Assembly: GCA_963764695.1 (NCBI GenBank)
Contig: CAVXTW010000001.1
Span: 1,054,001 to 1,118,000, forward strand
Source of the DNA: DATFRY01 sp963764695
Lineage (GTDB): Bacteria > Myxococcota_A > Polyangia > Haliangiales > Haliangiaceae
Direction of reading: 5' to 3'
DNA: 64,000 nucleotides
Part shown: one piece after another, positions 18,419 to 29,002 of the stretch
Layout: the number at the start of each line of letters is the position of its first letter
How positions within the stretch are numbered: position 1 is the stretch's first letter
Made by a program: the position numbers and the translations under genes
The notes under the pieces: generated by a model
What the model was told of the DNA's origin: nothing
What the model saw: only the letters and a program-made list of their open reading frames with translations
The model's database searches: none

Positions 18419-19192
18419 ATGACGACCGCAAACCGGGGTGGAAAGCCGGACCGGCCGGCTGAGGACTCTGTGCTGGAAGACCGGCAGGTGGCCCGGATCG
18501 GGCCAGACGAACCATTCGGACCGCTCTTGGTGGCCTTCGTGGTGCGCGACGGGGCCCCGTCTCCCGAGCGTTTCACCAGCGAGCTGGAACGCGAGGCGAT
18601 CAAGCTGGAGCCGGCCGCGTTCCCCGGCGCCGCCGAGGCGTCGTCGCTCGAGGCGCGCGTGGTGCTGGTGTGGCTGCCGGCCGGCGTCCCGTCTTCGGAG
18701 CTGGCCCAGGTGGCCGCCTGGCGCGACCAGTCAGCCGTGGTCGGGTGTGCACCGACCGGCACCAACGACGACAGCGAGCGGGCCCTCGCCGTCGGGTTCG
18801 ACGACTTCGTGGCAGGCCGGGCACCCCCGCGCGAGATGGCGCGGCGGCTGCGCGCCGTCGATCGGCGCACGCGGCGCGCGGTGCCGAAGGGCGGCCGGCG
18901 CGAGCGCTTTGGCCGCATCCGCCTCGACTCGGATCAGCATCGGCTGTGGGTGGATGGCCAGCGAGTCGCGCTGACCCGCACCGAGCTTGCGGTCATGACA
19001 GCGCTGGTGGACGCCGGCGGGCAGATCCGCACGCGCGCGGACATCCTGCTCAAGGCGTGGGGCGACGAGGAAGGGCTCGAGGTCGGCGAGCGCGCCGTTG
19101 ACAACATCATCATGCGCCTGCGCCGCAAGCTCCCGGACCCGGAGCTCATCGTCACCGTCCGCGGCGTCGGCTTCCGCCTGGCCGACGGCTGA
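18419..19192 (+). CDS. PhoB/OmpR-type DNA-binding protein with degenerate receiver
   Basis: The 257-residue protein ends in a clear winged-helix transcriptional-regulator domain (about residues 160-256: RIRLDSDQHRLWVDGQRVAL, RTRADILLKAWG, NIIMRLRRKL, VTVRGVGFRLADG). The N-terminal half has receiver-like spacing, but VVLVWLPAG stands where the phosphorylated Asp should be and the acidic pair is absent. It is therefore probably active without phosphorylation or controlled by another signal. The start is ATG 18419; a TTGACA lies at 18382. It sits between the polyphosphate genes and a lipoprotein/TonB-receptor pair and could regulate either. Confidence 0.85.
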   Translation: MTTANRGGKPDRPAEDSVLEDRQVARIGPDEPFGPLLVAFVVRDGAPSPERFTSELEREAIKLEPAAFPGAAEASSLEARVVLVWLPAGVPSSELAQVAAWRDQSAVVGCAPTGTNDDSERALAVGFDDFVAGRAPPREMARRLRAVDRRTRRAVPKGGRRERFGRIRLDSDQHRLWVDGQRVALTRTELAVMTALVDAGGQIRTRADILLKAWGDEEGLEVGERAVDNIIMRLRRKLPDPELIVTVRGVGFRLADG

Positions 19193-19245
19193 GTGGCTCG
19201 CCTGCGATCCCGCACCTCGTGCGTGTGCCCTCCAGGATTCCCGAC

Positions 19246-19274
19246 ATGTTGCTGGACTGAGTAGTGGCTGTAAC
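19246..19274 (+). promoter_or_regulatory. Weak Pho-box-like triple repeat upstream of lipoprotein gene
   Basis: ATGTTGC (19246), CTGAGTA (19257) and CTGTAAC (19268) lie exactly 11 bp apart. The first and third resemble the CTGTCAC units upstream of ppk1 and phoB; the middle one is poor. It ends about 100 bases before the lipoprotein start, further than in the stronger sites. Confidence 0.3.
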
Positions 19275-19376
19275 AGGCCTCGGCCAAATTGCCACCAGCT
19301 TATTGAAGTCCACCAGGGAGGGTCCCGGCGGAGTTGCGCCCAGGCGCGCCCGCCAGATGGGGCCAGGAAGAGGGAG

Positions 19377-20762
<1,386 letters not shown>

Positions 20763-20868
20763 CCAGCTCCACGGAAAAGTCGATGTAGCGAGTGCAGCGC
20801 CGGCCGTCAGGTTCGCGCTGCACTCGCGCGTCACAGGGCCTGCACCTTCACACCAGCGCGAGGCACCA

Positions 20869-23794
20869 ATGTCTGGAAGAGAAACCTGGAAGCGGAGTCT
20901 CGTCGCCGTGCTGGCGACGGTGGCCTCGATGGTGCTGGCCGATGCTCGCCCAGCCCAGGCTCAGCCGCCGCCACCCGCGCAGCGCCCGCCGGCGCCTGCC
21001 CCGGCGGCGCCTGCACCTGCACCGGCCGCACCGGCCCCGGCGCAAGCCACCACGCCAGGTCAGGGCGACACGGCGACGGTGACGGGCTCCATCAAGGGCG
21101 AGGACGGCGCCGTCATCGAGTTCGCCGAGGTGGTGCTCACGCACGAGCCGACAAAGGACGCCCAGGTCGCCATGGCGGATGGCCAGGGCGAGTTTTCCTT
21201 CACCGGCCTGCCGTTCGGCGGCCCGTACTCGCTGACGGTCACCTTCGCCGGCTTTCGCCCTGCTTCCCTCGATCAGATCCTGCTCCAGACCGGGACCGTG
21301 AGGCGCTTCGATATCGTGCTGCAGGCCAGCGTGGCCGACGAGGTCATCGTCATCAAGGCCAGGCCGATCGACGTCGGCCTGGCCACGCTGCTCGCCGAGC
21401 GCCGGGAGAGCGCCAGCGTGGACGAGATCATCGGCGCAGAGGAGATGTCGCGCTCTGGCGACTCGCACGCGGCCGGCGCTCTCAAGCGCGTCACCGGCCT
21501 CACCGTTGTCGGCGGCCAGTTCATCCATGTGCGCGGCATGGGCGAGCGCTACTCGAGCACGCTGCTCAACGGGCAGGCCATTCCCAGTCCCGAGCCCGAG
21601 CGCCGCGTCATCCCGCTCGATTCTGTTCTCGACCGATGTCCTCGAGAGCGTCGTCATCCAGAAGTCTCCCTCGCCCGACACGCCGGGAGAGCTGGGCGGC
21701 GGCGTGGTGCAGCTGCGCACGAGGACGCTGCCGCAGGCCTTCACCGCCGGCGTCGAGCTGTCGAGCGGCATGGTCACGAACGCGACCTTCCAGGATCGCC
21801 CCTCTTACAGCGGTGGAGGCCTGGACTTCCTCGGCACCGACGACGGCGCTCGCGACTTGCCGCACCGCATCCGGCAGGAGTCGCCGCTGCGCGAGGGCAA
21901 CCGCTTCGAGGAGGGTTACAGCAAGGAGCAGCTGGCCGACCTGGCCCGCTTGCTGCCCAACACGTACAACGTGTCCGAGGACCCGGTGCCGGTCAACGCC
22001 GGCGCCAGCGTCAAGCTGGGCGACAAGCGCGAGATCTTCGGCATCCCGGCCGGCTTCTTGCTGTCGGGGGGATGGAGCAACGACTACAGCTTCCGCGAGG
22101 AGGACTACACCGGCTTCAACGTCTCCGGTGGAGACCTCCAGGTGGACAACGATTTCTTCATCCGTGAGCTGACCCAGACCGTCGGCACCAGCGGGATCCT
22201 GGTGCTCGGCGCGGAGCCGGCCAGGGGGCACGAGATCAAGGCCACCACGCTCCTGCTCCGCATCACGGACAATCAGACCGGCGTGGTCAGCGGATACAGC
22301 AACGACCTCGATACGGACATTCGCCAGTCCAGGCTCCAGTTCGTGGAGCGCCAGCTCATCACCCAGCAGGTCGCCGGCGAGCACGAGCTCTCGCGCCTGG
22401 CCGACGGCGTGCTGGAGTGGCGCTACGCCTTCTCGACCGCCAAGCGCGACGAGCCGGATCGGCGCGAGTACTTCTACACCGACGTGGCGGCCGACGGCGC
22501 GCCCGACGACTTCCAGCTGTCGGCCCGGCCGGCGGGAAACCGGCGCATCTGGAGCGCGCTCACCGACGACATCCACGATCTGGGGCTCGACTACACGCAG
22601 CCTTTCAACGTGTGGAGCGGTCTCGAGGCGAAGGCGAAGGTGGGTGGCACCGTCGTGCTTCGCGATCGCGAGTACGACACCGTGCGCCTCACGCTGCGGG
22701 CCCCGACCAGCCTTTCGGACGACATGCGGCGGCGCTCGCCGGAAGAGATCTGGAGCGCGGAGAACCTCAACGCGGACGACGGCTGGATCCTCGAGGACAC
22801 CACGCAGCCGACCGACGCCTACACCGCGGAGCAGGAGATCGAGGCCGGTTACGCGATGGCGACCGTCCCGGTCACCGCGAACATCGAGCTCACGGCCGGA
22901 GCGCGCATCGAGCGCTCGCGCCAGCGAGTGGACACCTTCGCCCCGTTCGACCCGGAGATGTCGCCCCTGGCCACCGAGCTGGACAACACCGATGTCCTGC
23001 CGTCGGCGGCGGGCAGGTGGAACCTGACCGAGGAGCTCGTGCTCCGCGCCGGCTACGGCCGCACGGTCAGCCGCCCCGACTTTCGCGAGCTCTCGCCCAC
23101 CTCCTTCCGCGATGTCCTCACGGCCACCCGGTACGTGGGAAATCCCGACCTCGAGCGCGCCGTGATCGACAATGCCGATGCCAGGATGGAGTACTACTTC
23201 TCGAGCGACGAGCTGGTCTCGGTCGGCGGCTTCTACAAGCGTTTCAGGAACCCGATCGAGCAGGTCGACCGCAGCGACACCGAGCGCACCGTCAGCTGGG
23301 ACAATGCCGGCAAGGCGACCAACTACGGGGTCGAGGTCGAGGCGCGCCGCCGGCTGGGCTTCATCCACGACGTCATGGCCAAGGCCTTCGTCGCGTCCAA
23401 CGTCGCCTTCATCAAGTCGGAGGTGAACCTGGGCGCGGACGCCGGCGTGAGCACGTCGAAGGATCGCGCGCTGCAGGGGCAGTCGCCCTACGTCGTCAAC
23501 GCCCAGCTGGGCTACGACGACTCGCGCAGGTCCGGTGTCACGGCGGTGGTGCTCTACAACGTGTTCGGGCGCCGCATCCGCGGCGTCGGGCGCTACGGCA
23601 CACCGGACATCTTCGAGGAGCCGTACCACCAGCTCGATTTCGTCTACGGCCAGAAGCTGGGCGAGCACTGGGAGGTCAAGCTCAAGGCCAAGAACCTGCT
23701 CGATCGGGACGTGGAGTTCCATCAGGGCGACGAGATCAGCCGCCGCTACAAGGTCGGCCGCTTCTTCGGCCTCTCGGTGGGGTGGAACTACTGA
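20869..23794 (+). CDS. TonB-dependent receptor, broken by a single-base frameshift
   Basis: ATG 20869 starts a signal peptide (ending near AQA-Q) and a Pro/Ala linker, then a carboxypeptidase-regulatory-like domain (GSIKGEDGAVIEFAEVVL) and the start of a plug domain (FIHVRGMGERYSSTLLNG). At 21621-21622 the frame breaks: CTCGATTCTGTTCTC should read CTCGATCTGTTCTC (PLDLFSTDVLESVVIQKS), so one T is extra. The other frame then runs as a normal plug and 22-strand barrel to GWNY at 23794. Total length fits a complete receptor of about 974 residues. Either the gene is a recent pseudogene or the base is a sequencing error. It pairs with the upstream lipoprotein. Confidence 0.85.
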
Positions 23795-23867
23795 CGAGCT
23801 CGCGGCGATGGGCGGCGCGCCGTCCCGGCCCGTGACCCGGCCGGCCGGCGTGCTATGCCTGGCGGCG

Positions 23868-24206
23868 ATGAGCATCGATGCCTTCCACACAGGCGACCTG
23901 ATCGCCAGGCTGGCCGAGGGCCAGCACGACTTCGCCGAGTTCTTCCGCGCCCAGAAGCTGAGCCTGACGATCGCCGCGTGGCCGGCCGGCGCGGTCGACG
24001 ACCAGCAGCCGCACGCCGAGGACGAGGTCTACTTCGTCGTGCGGGGACGGGCGACCCTGCGCGTCGGCGTCGAGGCGACCCCGGTCGAGCCCGGCTCCGT
24101 GGTCTACGTCCCGGCCGGCGCCGTGCATCGCTTCGTCGACATCGAGGCCGACCTGGCCGTCGTGGTCTTCTGGTCGCCGCCCCGCGCCCGGCCAGCCGGC
24201 GGGTGA
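23868..24206 (+). CDS. Small cupin-domain protein
   Basis: The 112-residue product is a single cupin barrel. The metal-binding motif 1 is seen as QQPHAEDEVYFVVRG (His, Glu and a usual Gly) and motif 2 as PGSVVYVPAGAVHRFVD with the final His. Such mini-cupins act as isomerases, dioxygenases or ligand-binding proteins; the substrate is not evident. ATG 23868 is chosen because the cupin fold needs about this N-terminal length. It is followed after 11 bases by an SDR gene, so the pair is probably co-transcribed and may act on the same compound. Confidence 0.8.
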   Translation: MSIDAFHTGDLIARLAEGQHDFAEFFRAQKLSLTIAAWPAGAVDDQQPHAEDEVYFVVRGRATLRVGVEATPVEPGSVVYVPAGAVHRFVDIEADLAVVVFWSPPRARPAGG

Positions 24207-24217
24207 GGAGCGACTCG

Positions 24218-25006
24218 ATGACTTCCACCCGGCCTCTCGGTGGGCGTGTCGCGCTGGTGACCGGGGTGTCGCGCCGGATCGGGATCGGCGCCGGCATCGT
24301 GCGGCGTCTGCTCGCCGACGGCGCGGCCGTGCTCGCCACCGGCTGGGATGCGCACGATGCCGGGATGCAGTGGGGGGCCGACGGGGGCGGGACCGAGGCG
24401 CTGGAGGCCGGGCTCGGCGCGCCGCCCGGAGCGCTCGTCTGCGAGGCGGCGGATCTGGAAGATCCGGCGGCGCCCGATCTGCTGGTCGCGCGCGCGGTGG
24501 AGCGCTTCGGCGCCATCGACATCGTGGTCGCCAACCACGCGCGGAGCGCGAGCCAGGACCTCGAGCACGTCACCGTCGAGGAGCTCGACCGTTGCTGGGC
24601 AGTGAACGCGCGCGCGTCGCTGCTGCTGGTCAAGGCCCTCGCCGAGCGGCACGACGACACGCGACCCGGCGGCCGCGCGGTGCTCTTCACCAGCGGCCAG
24701 CACCTCGGGCCCATGGCTTCGGAGCTGCCCTATGCCATCAGCAAGGGCGCCATCCACCAGATGACCGCGTCGCTGGCGGAGCATCTGGCTCCCCGCGGCA
24801 TCACGGTCAACTGCGTCAACCCCGGTCCGGTGGACACCGGTTGGGCCGCCGGGTCGCTCCACTCGCGCATCGCCAGCATGTTCCCGGGCGGACAGTGGGG
24901 TCAGCCGGACGACGTGGCCCGTCTGGTCGCGTGGCTGGTGAGCGACGAAGCGCGCTGGATCACCGGCCAGGTGCTGAACAGCGAGGGCGGCTTCAGGCGC
25001 CAATGA
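24218..25006 (+). CDS. Short-chain dehydrogenase/reductase (FabG-like)
   Basis: This is a 262-residue classical SDR. The NAD(P)-binding start is VALVTGVSRRIGIGAGI (a TGxxxxxGxG variant), the NxA-type motif is VVANHARSA, and the catalytic Ser, Tyr and Lys are in FTSGQHLG and LPYAISKGAIHQM. VNCVNPGPVDTGW and the C-terminal GQVLNSEGGF match FabG-like oxidoreductases. Its ATG follows GAGGAG at good distance and lies 11 bases after the cupin gene. The Arg in the first loop suggests NADP preference. The substrate is unknown. Confidence 0.88.
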   Translation: MTSTRPLGGRVALVTGVSRRIGIGAGIVRRLLADGAAVLATGWDAHDAGMQWGADGGGTEALEAGLGAPPGALVCEAADLEDPAAPDLLVARAVERFGAIDIVVANHARSASQDLEHVTVEELDRCWAVNARASLLLVKALAERHDDTRPGGRAVLFTSGQHLGPMASELPYAISKGAIHQMTASLAEHLAPRGITVNCVNPGPVDTGWAAGSLHSRIASMFPGGQWGQPDDVARLVAWLVSDEARWITGQVLNSEGGFRRQ

Positions 25007-25025
25007 GCCGCGAGCCGGTGGCGGA

Positions 25026-26053
25026 TCAGGGCGCGGGCGGCGCGTCGGGCGGGGCCACCGGGAAGTAGGTGATGCGCAGCTTGGCGGCGCCGAACGGGAC
25101 GAGGCGCACGGTCTCGACCTCGGGCGCCAGGTTGGCGGCGACGATCTCGCGATCCGGGACCGGCGGCGTGAACTCGAAGCGGCCGCTGCTCTTGTCGCCC
25201 TGGTAGGGCGTCCAGTTGACCAGGCGGTGGGTCACCGGATCGCGCAGGATGTCCCAGTGGAGCGGCATCGGGTTCGAGGAGCGCAGGATGTCGCCGGGGC
25301 TCACGGCCAGGGCGTAGTTCCAGGCGCTCTTCGCCGTCAGATCGTAGGCGGGAAACGTCCGCGTCGACTTCCTGTCCGCCCGGTTGATGCGCCAGCTCTC
25401 CTCGATGCGGAGCGAGTAGACCAGCGGGCCTCGCACCACGGCGACGGTGTCGCCGGGGCCGCGTTCGAGCTCGATGCGCGACGGCAGCTCGAGGGTCACG
25501 ACGTCGCCGGTGGAGTGCTCGCGCTCGACCACGGCGAAGGAAGCAGGCGCCGGGCGATCGATCTCCACGCCGTTGACCAGCACCCGCGCGCCCTTCGCCC
25601 AGCCGGGGATGCGCAGCCAGAGCGGGAAGCGGACCGGCCGGGCAGCCGTGATCTCGAAGCGGATGTCGTCGGTGAACGGATAGCCGGTCGCCTCGCGCAC
25701 CGTCACGTCGCGGCCATCGCGCGTGCGGAAGCTGACCTGTGACGGGCCGTACATCGCCGCCACCAGCGCGCCCTTGCCGTCGGTCATCCACATGCGCGCG
25801 GCGAAGTTGGGCATGAAGCGGTTGACGTTGCCGGCGCAGCAGGCGGTGTGCGCGTTGGGCGCGTAGGCCATCTCGGCCTTGCCCGAGCGCTGGAAGCTCT
25901 TGCTGGTGGCGTTCACCTGGTTGGGGGACGAGGCACCGAGGCAGACGCCTCCGGCTGCGGCGCTGCATCGCGCGCCCGCGCCGAACAGGCGAACAGAGAT
26001 GCGGCCATCGATACAGCCGCGACGCAGAGCACGCGCATGCGAGACAGAGCCAT
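25026..26053 (-). pseudogene. GH127 (DUF1680) glycoside hydrolase remnant with large internal deletion
   Basis: On the minus strand ATG 26053 opens an intact signal peptide (MALSRMRVLCVAAVSMAASL) that runs into a stop after about 45 residues. In another frame, from about 25930, comes the C-terminal part of a DUF1680/GH127 protein: NQVNATSKSF, HTACCAGNVNRFMPNFAARM, then beta-sandwich segments to 25026. GH127 beta-L-arabinofuranosidases are usually 600-800 residues and use a catalytic Glu and three Cys; the CC pair is present, but the helical barrel that should carry the Glu is missing. The middle of the gene, well over 1 kb by family length, has therefore been lost. A transposase lies beside it. 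Confidence 0.75.
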
Positions 26054-26178
26054 GAGTCCTCGCCGCGAAGATGGGCCGCACGACCGGCGGTGCCAACTGC
26101 CCTGCGGCCGCGCGTGCCGATGGGCGAGCGGTCGGCGATGGACCTCGGTCTCGGATTCGACGAGTCACCGTCGGTGTC

Positions 26179-26843
26179 ATGCCGCGGCACGAGCGGCGCG
26201 AGCGGTTCGCGGGCCGATTTCCGCAGCACGTCACGCTGCGGATGGTGCCCGGCATCCCGTCGCTGCGGCGCCATCACCCTCTGCGCGTGGTGCGGGCTGC
26301 GATCGCGAAGGGCGGACGGCGGGACGACTTCCGGATCGTGGAGTTCAACCTGCTGTCCAACCACCTGCACATGATCGTGGAGGCGACCGGCGCCGAGGCG
26401 CTCGCCCGCGGGATGCAGGGTTTCAACGTGCGGGTCGCGCGCGGCATCAACCGGGTGCTGGGCCGTCGCGGCTCGCTGTTCACCGAGCGCTACCACTGCC
26501 GGGCCCTGCGCACGCCGACCGAGGTGCGCCACGCGGTGCGCTACGTGCTCCTCAATCAGCGGCACCACATCGCTCGCAGGGGCGCGCGGCCCTCGGCGTC
26601 GGTCCTCGACCAGTACTCGAGCGCGGCCTGGTTCGACGGCTGGAAGTCGCCGATCCGAGCATATACGAGACGTGGCAGCGCGCGCTCCTGGCAACGCCGC
26701 GGCCGACGGCCGAGCCCACCGTCTGGCTGCTGACCATCGGCTGGAAGCGCTGCGGCCTGCTCGCGTTCGACGAGGCGCCCGCTGCGCCGCGGCCAAATCG
26801 TCAGGCCGCTGCCGGCGGGAGGTCGCGGGCACGCCGCGCGTGA
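26179..26843 (+). pseudogene. REP-associated (Y1/RAYT) transposase with a frameshift
   Basis: From ATG 26179 the product reads as a Y1-type HUH transposase: RFPQHVTLRM, the HxH motif in SNHLHMIVEA, a conserved GSLFTERYH and VRYVLLNQRHH. Near 26645 the frame is lost in the conserved AWFDGWK motif; the expected C-terminus (DPSIYETWQRALLATPRP, WLLTIGWKRCG) continues in the frame that ends at 26843. One base is missing or two are extra. These single-domain transposases act on REP-type palindromes rather than on classical IS ends; no terminal repeats were found. It lies just upstream of the deleted GH127 gene and may have caused that loss. Confidence 0.75.
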
Positions 26844-26874
26844 CCCGCGGGGGCCGCTCGGGCATCCTACGTCC

Positions 26875-27414
26875 ATGCACCCGCTTCATGACATCGTCGT
26901 GCAGGCCGCCATCGAGGAGTATGTGCCCGCTGTCATCGAGATCCCGCGCGGGTCGAAGCTCAAGTACGAGATCGACAAGACGACCGGCCTCTTGATGCTG
27001 GACCGGGTGCTGTACTCGTCCGTGCACTATCCGGCCAACTACGGCTTCATCCCGCAGTCGTATGCCGACGACGGCGATCCGCTCGACATCCTGGTGCTGA
27101 TGCAGGAGCCGGTCGTTCCTCTGACCATCGTCCGCGCCCGCGCCATCGGCGGCTTCAAGATGCGCGACGACAAGGGGGACGACGACAAGATCGTGGCCGT
27201 CGCCGTCGACGATCCGGCGTTCAACCACTACGCCGATGCCGGACAGCTGCCCCCGCACGTCATGATCGAGCTGGAGCGCTTCTTCCGCGACTACAAGATC
27301 CTCGAGGCCAAGACCACCGAGATCGATCGCCTCTACGACCGCGAGCAGGCCCTCGGCGTCATCCGCCGCTCTCTCGACGCCTACCGCTCGCGCTCGGCCT
27401 GGCGCAAGCCGTGA
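26875..27414 (+). CDS. ppa: Inorganic pyrophosphatase, family I
   Basis: The 179-residue protein has the family I active-site signature DDGDPLDILVL (DxDPxDxL) with supporting motifs EIPRGSKLKYEID, DRVLYSSVHYPANYGFIP and RDYKILEAK. It hydrolyses cytosolic pyrophosphate to phosphate using Mg. Length and motifs are normal for the soluble bacterial enzyme. It stands alone between the transposase and the convergent sigma-factor gene. Its position next to a large phosphate locus is notable, but no Pho-like box is seen in front of it. Confidence 0.95.
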   Translation: MHPLHDIVVQAAIEEYVPAVIEIPRGSKLKYEIDKTTGLLMLDRVLYSSVHYPANYGFIPQSYADDGDPLDILVLMQEPVVPLTIVRARAIGGFKMRDDKGDDDKIVAVAVDDPAFNHYADAGQLPPHVMIELERFFRDYKILEAKTTEIDRLYDREQALGVIRRSLDAYRSRSAWRKP

Positions 27415-27441
27415 TGCTCCGCCGGCACACGGTCGGACGGT

Positions 27442-28044
27442 TCATCGACGACGCGACACCGTGGTCGGCGCGGACTCGCAGGCCATCCCCGGCGGACAGG
27501 CTGCGCGCGGCGTCGCCGCCGTGATCTTGCCGCGCGCGTCGAGGGCGATCTCGCAGCACTCCTCGAAGATCGCCCGCAGCCGGCGGCGGCCTCGCTGCAC
27601 GCGCGACTTCATCCCGGAGACCGAGATGCCAGCCAGCTCGGCCGCCTCGCGGGCCGTGAGTCCCTCGAGCTCGATGAGCGTGACCGCTTCGCGATAGGGC
27701 GAGGGCAGGCGGGCGACGAAGACGGCGACGCAGGAGGAGAGCGCGCGGATGGCCGCATCGTCCTGCTCCGGCTCCGGCGCCAGCTCCGCCAGCCCGTCCT
27801 GCGCGGACTCCCCGGCCAGAGGATGCCGCGCGCGAGAGCGACCGCTCTCCGCGATGGCGCTGCGCGCGACCTGGTACAGCCAGGCGTCGAGGCGTTCCTC
27901 GTCGCGGAGAGAGGCGAGCCCGCGCTGCATGCGGAGGAACACGTCCTGCAGGACGTCATCGACGTCCGCGACCGGGACCCGGCGCGCGAGGAACGGGCGC
28001 AGGCGGGTCTCGGCCTCCATCCACAGCGCGGGCTCGGCTGTCAT
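27442..28044 (-). CDS. ECF sigma factor, SigZ-like, with Cys-bearing C-terminal tail
   Basis: This is a 200-residue sigma-70-family factor. Region 2 is seen in VDDVLQDVFLRM and LDAWLYQVARSAI; region 4 in LPSPYREAVTLIELEGLTAREAAELAGIS. After region 4 a tail carries EECCEIALDARG and CPPGMACES, the CC-x-D-x-x-G pattern seen in SigZ-type factors. Its ATG overlaps the stop of the arsenite methyltransferase gene (ATGA), so both are made from one message. The Cys residues could bind a metal or metalloid and control the factor; this is inference. No anti-sigma gene lies nearby. Confidence 0.85.
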   Translation of the reverse strand: MTAEPALWMEAETRLRPFLARRVPVADVDDVLQDVFLRMQRGLASLRDEERLDAWLYQVARSAIAESGRSRARHPLAGESAQDGLAELAPEPEQDDAAIRALSSCVAVFVARLPSPYREAVTLIELEGLTAREAAELAGISVSGMKSRVQRGRRRLRAIFEECCEIALDARGKITAATPRAACPPGMACESAPTTVSRRR

Positions 28045-28850
28045 GCGCAGCACTCCGGTCCGCAGCAAGCTGCACCGGCCGCAGGCTTGCGCGCCTCGAT
28101 GGTCGCCGAGGCGACGAATCCCTCGATGCCGGGCATCCACGAGCCCACGATGTCGGCGCTGCGCGCCGCGATCCGGACATCGATATCGGTGAAGCCGGCG
28201 GCGCCCAGCATCGCGCGGACGTCGTCGATCGGAGCCGCGCCGGCGACGCAGCCGGCGAGCGCCGCCGCCTGATTCTGCAACTCGGCCGGGATCGGCCCGG
28301 TGGCGACCACGTCGCTGATGGCCAGCCGACCGCCCGCGCGCAGCACCCGGAACGCTTCGCGAAAGACGGCCTCTTTCTCGGGCGAGAGGTTGATGACGCA
28401 GTTCGAGAGGATCACATCCACCGAGCCATCGGCGACCGGCAGCCGCTCGATCTCGCCGAGCCGGAACTCAACGTTCTCCGCCTTCACCTTGCGCGCGTTC
28501 TCTCTCGCGCGCGCGATCATCTCCGCCGTCATGTCCACGCCGATCACCTTACCCGTGGGTCCGACCTGACGCGCCGCCAGGAAACAGTCGAAGCCAGCGC
28601 CGGCGCCCAGGTCCAAGACTACCTCGCCCGGTTCCAGGGCGGCGATGGCCGTCGGGTTGCCGCAGCCCAGCCCGAGATCGGCGCCCTCCGGTGCGGCGTT
28701 CTGCTCACCCTCGGAGTATCCGAGTGTTCCCGTGTAGCTCGAACCGCCGGGCGCGCAGCACCCCGGGGCGCAACCCCCGCCGCGACTCGCGACCTTGCCG
28801 TAGTGCTCCCGAACCACCGTGCGCGTCTCTTCCGCCTTGCTCTCGCTCAT
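28041..28850 (-). CDS. arsM: Arsenite S-adenosylmethionine methyltransferase
   Basis: This is a 269-residue ArsM-family methyltransferase. SAM motif I is VVLDLGAGAGFDCFL; family marks are LGLGCGNPTAIA, SNCVINLSPEK and RVLRAGGRLAISDVV. Cys residues of GCG and SNCV match the As(III)-binding Cys of ArsM. Further Cys lie at the N-terminus (GGGCAPGCCAPGG) and in the CC-rich end. It methylates arsenite, giving less toxic or volatile species. ATG 28850 follows AGGAGGTGA. The gene is translationally coupled to the SigZ-like factor and divergent from a TSUP permease. Confidence 0.9.
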   Translation of the reverse strand: MSESKAEETRTVVREHYGKVASRGGGCAPGCCAPGGSSYTGTLGYSEGEQNAAPEGADLGLGCGNPTAIAALEPGEVVLDLGAGAGFDCFLAARQVGPTGKVIGVDMTAEMIARARENARKVKAENVEFRLGEIERLPVADGSVDVILSNCVINLSPEKEAVFREAFRVLRAGGRLAISDVVATGPIPAELQNQAAALAGCVAGAAPIDDVRAMLGAAGFTDIDVRIAARSADIVGSWMPGIEGFVASATIEARKPAAGAACCGPECCA

Positions 28851-28864
28851 CCAGTCACCTCCTG

Positions 28865-28889
28865 TTCCGGAGACGGACTTGATCCGGAA
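28865..28889 (-). promoter_or_regulatory. Inverted repeat in the arsM leader
   Basis: TTCCGGA (28865-28871) and TCCGGAA (28883-28889) form a perfect inverted repeat with an 11-base spacer, just upstream of the arsM ribosome site. It could be an operator for a dimeric regulator or a small mRNA hairpin. The binding protein is unknown. Confidence 0.45.
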
Positions 28890-29002
28890 AGGACGCAACG
28901 CGGGGGCGCTGCGCCCCCAAGGGTCCGACAACAGGTGCCCGGAGCGGACCTTTACGGCACCTTCGCCGTGCCTGCGTCGCCTGGTCGTGAGATGCATGCC
29001 GG

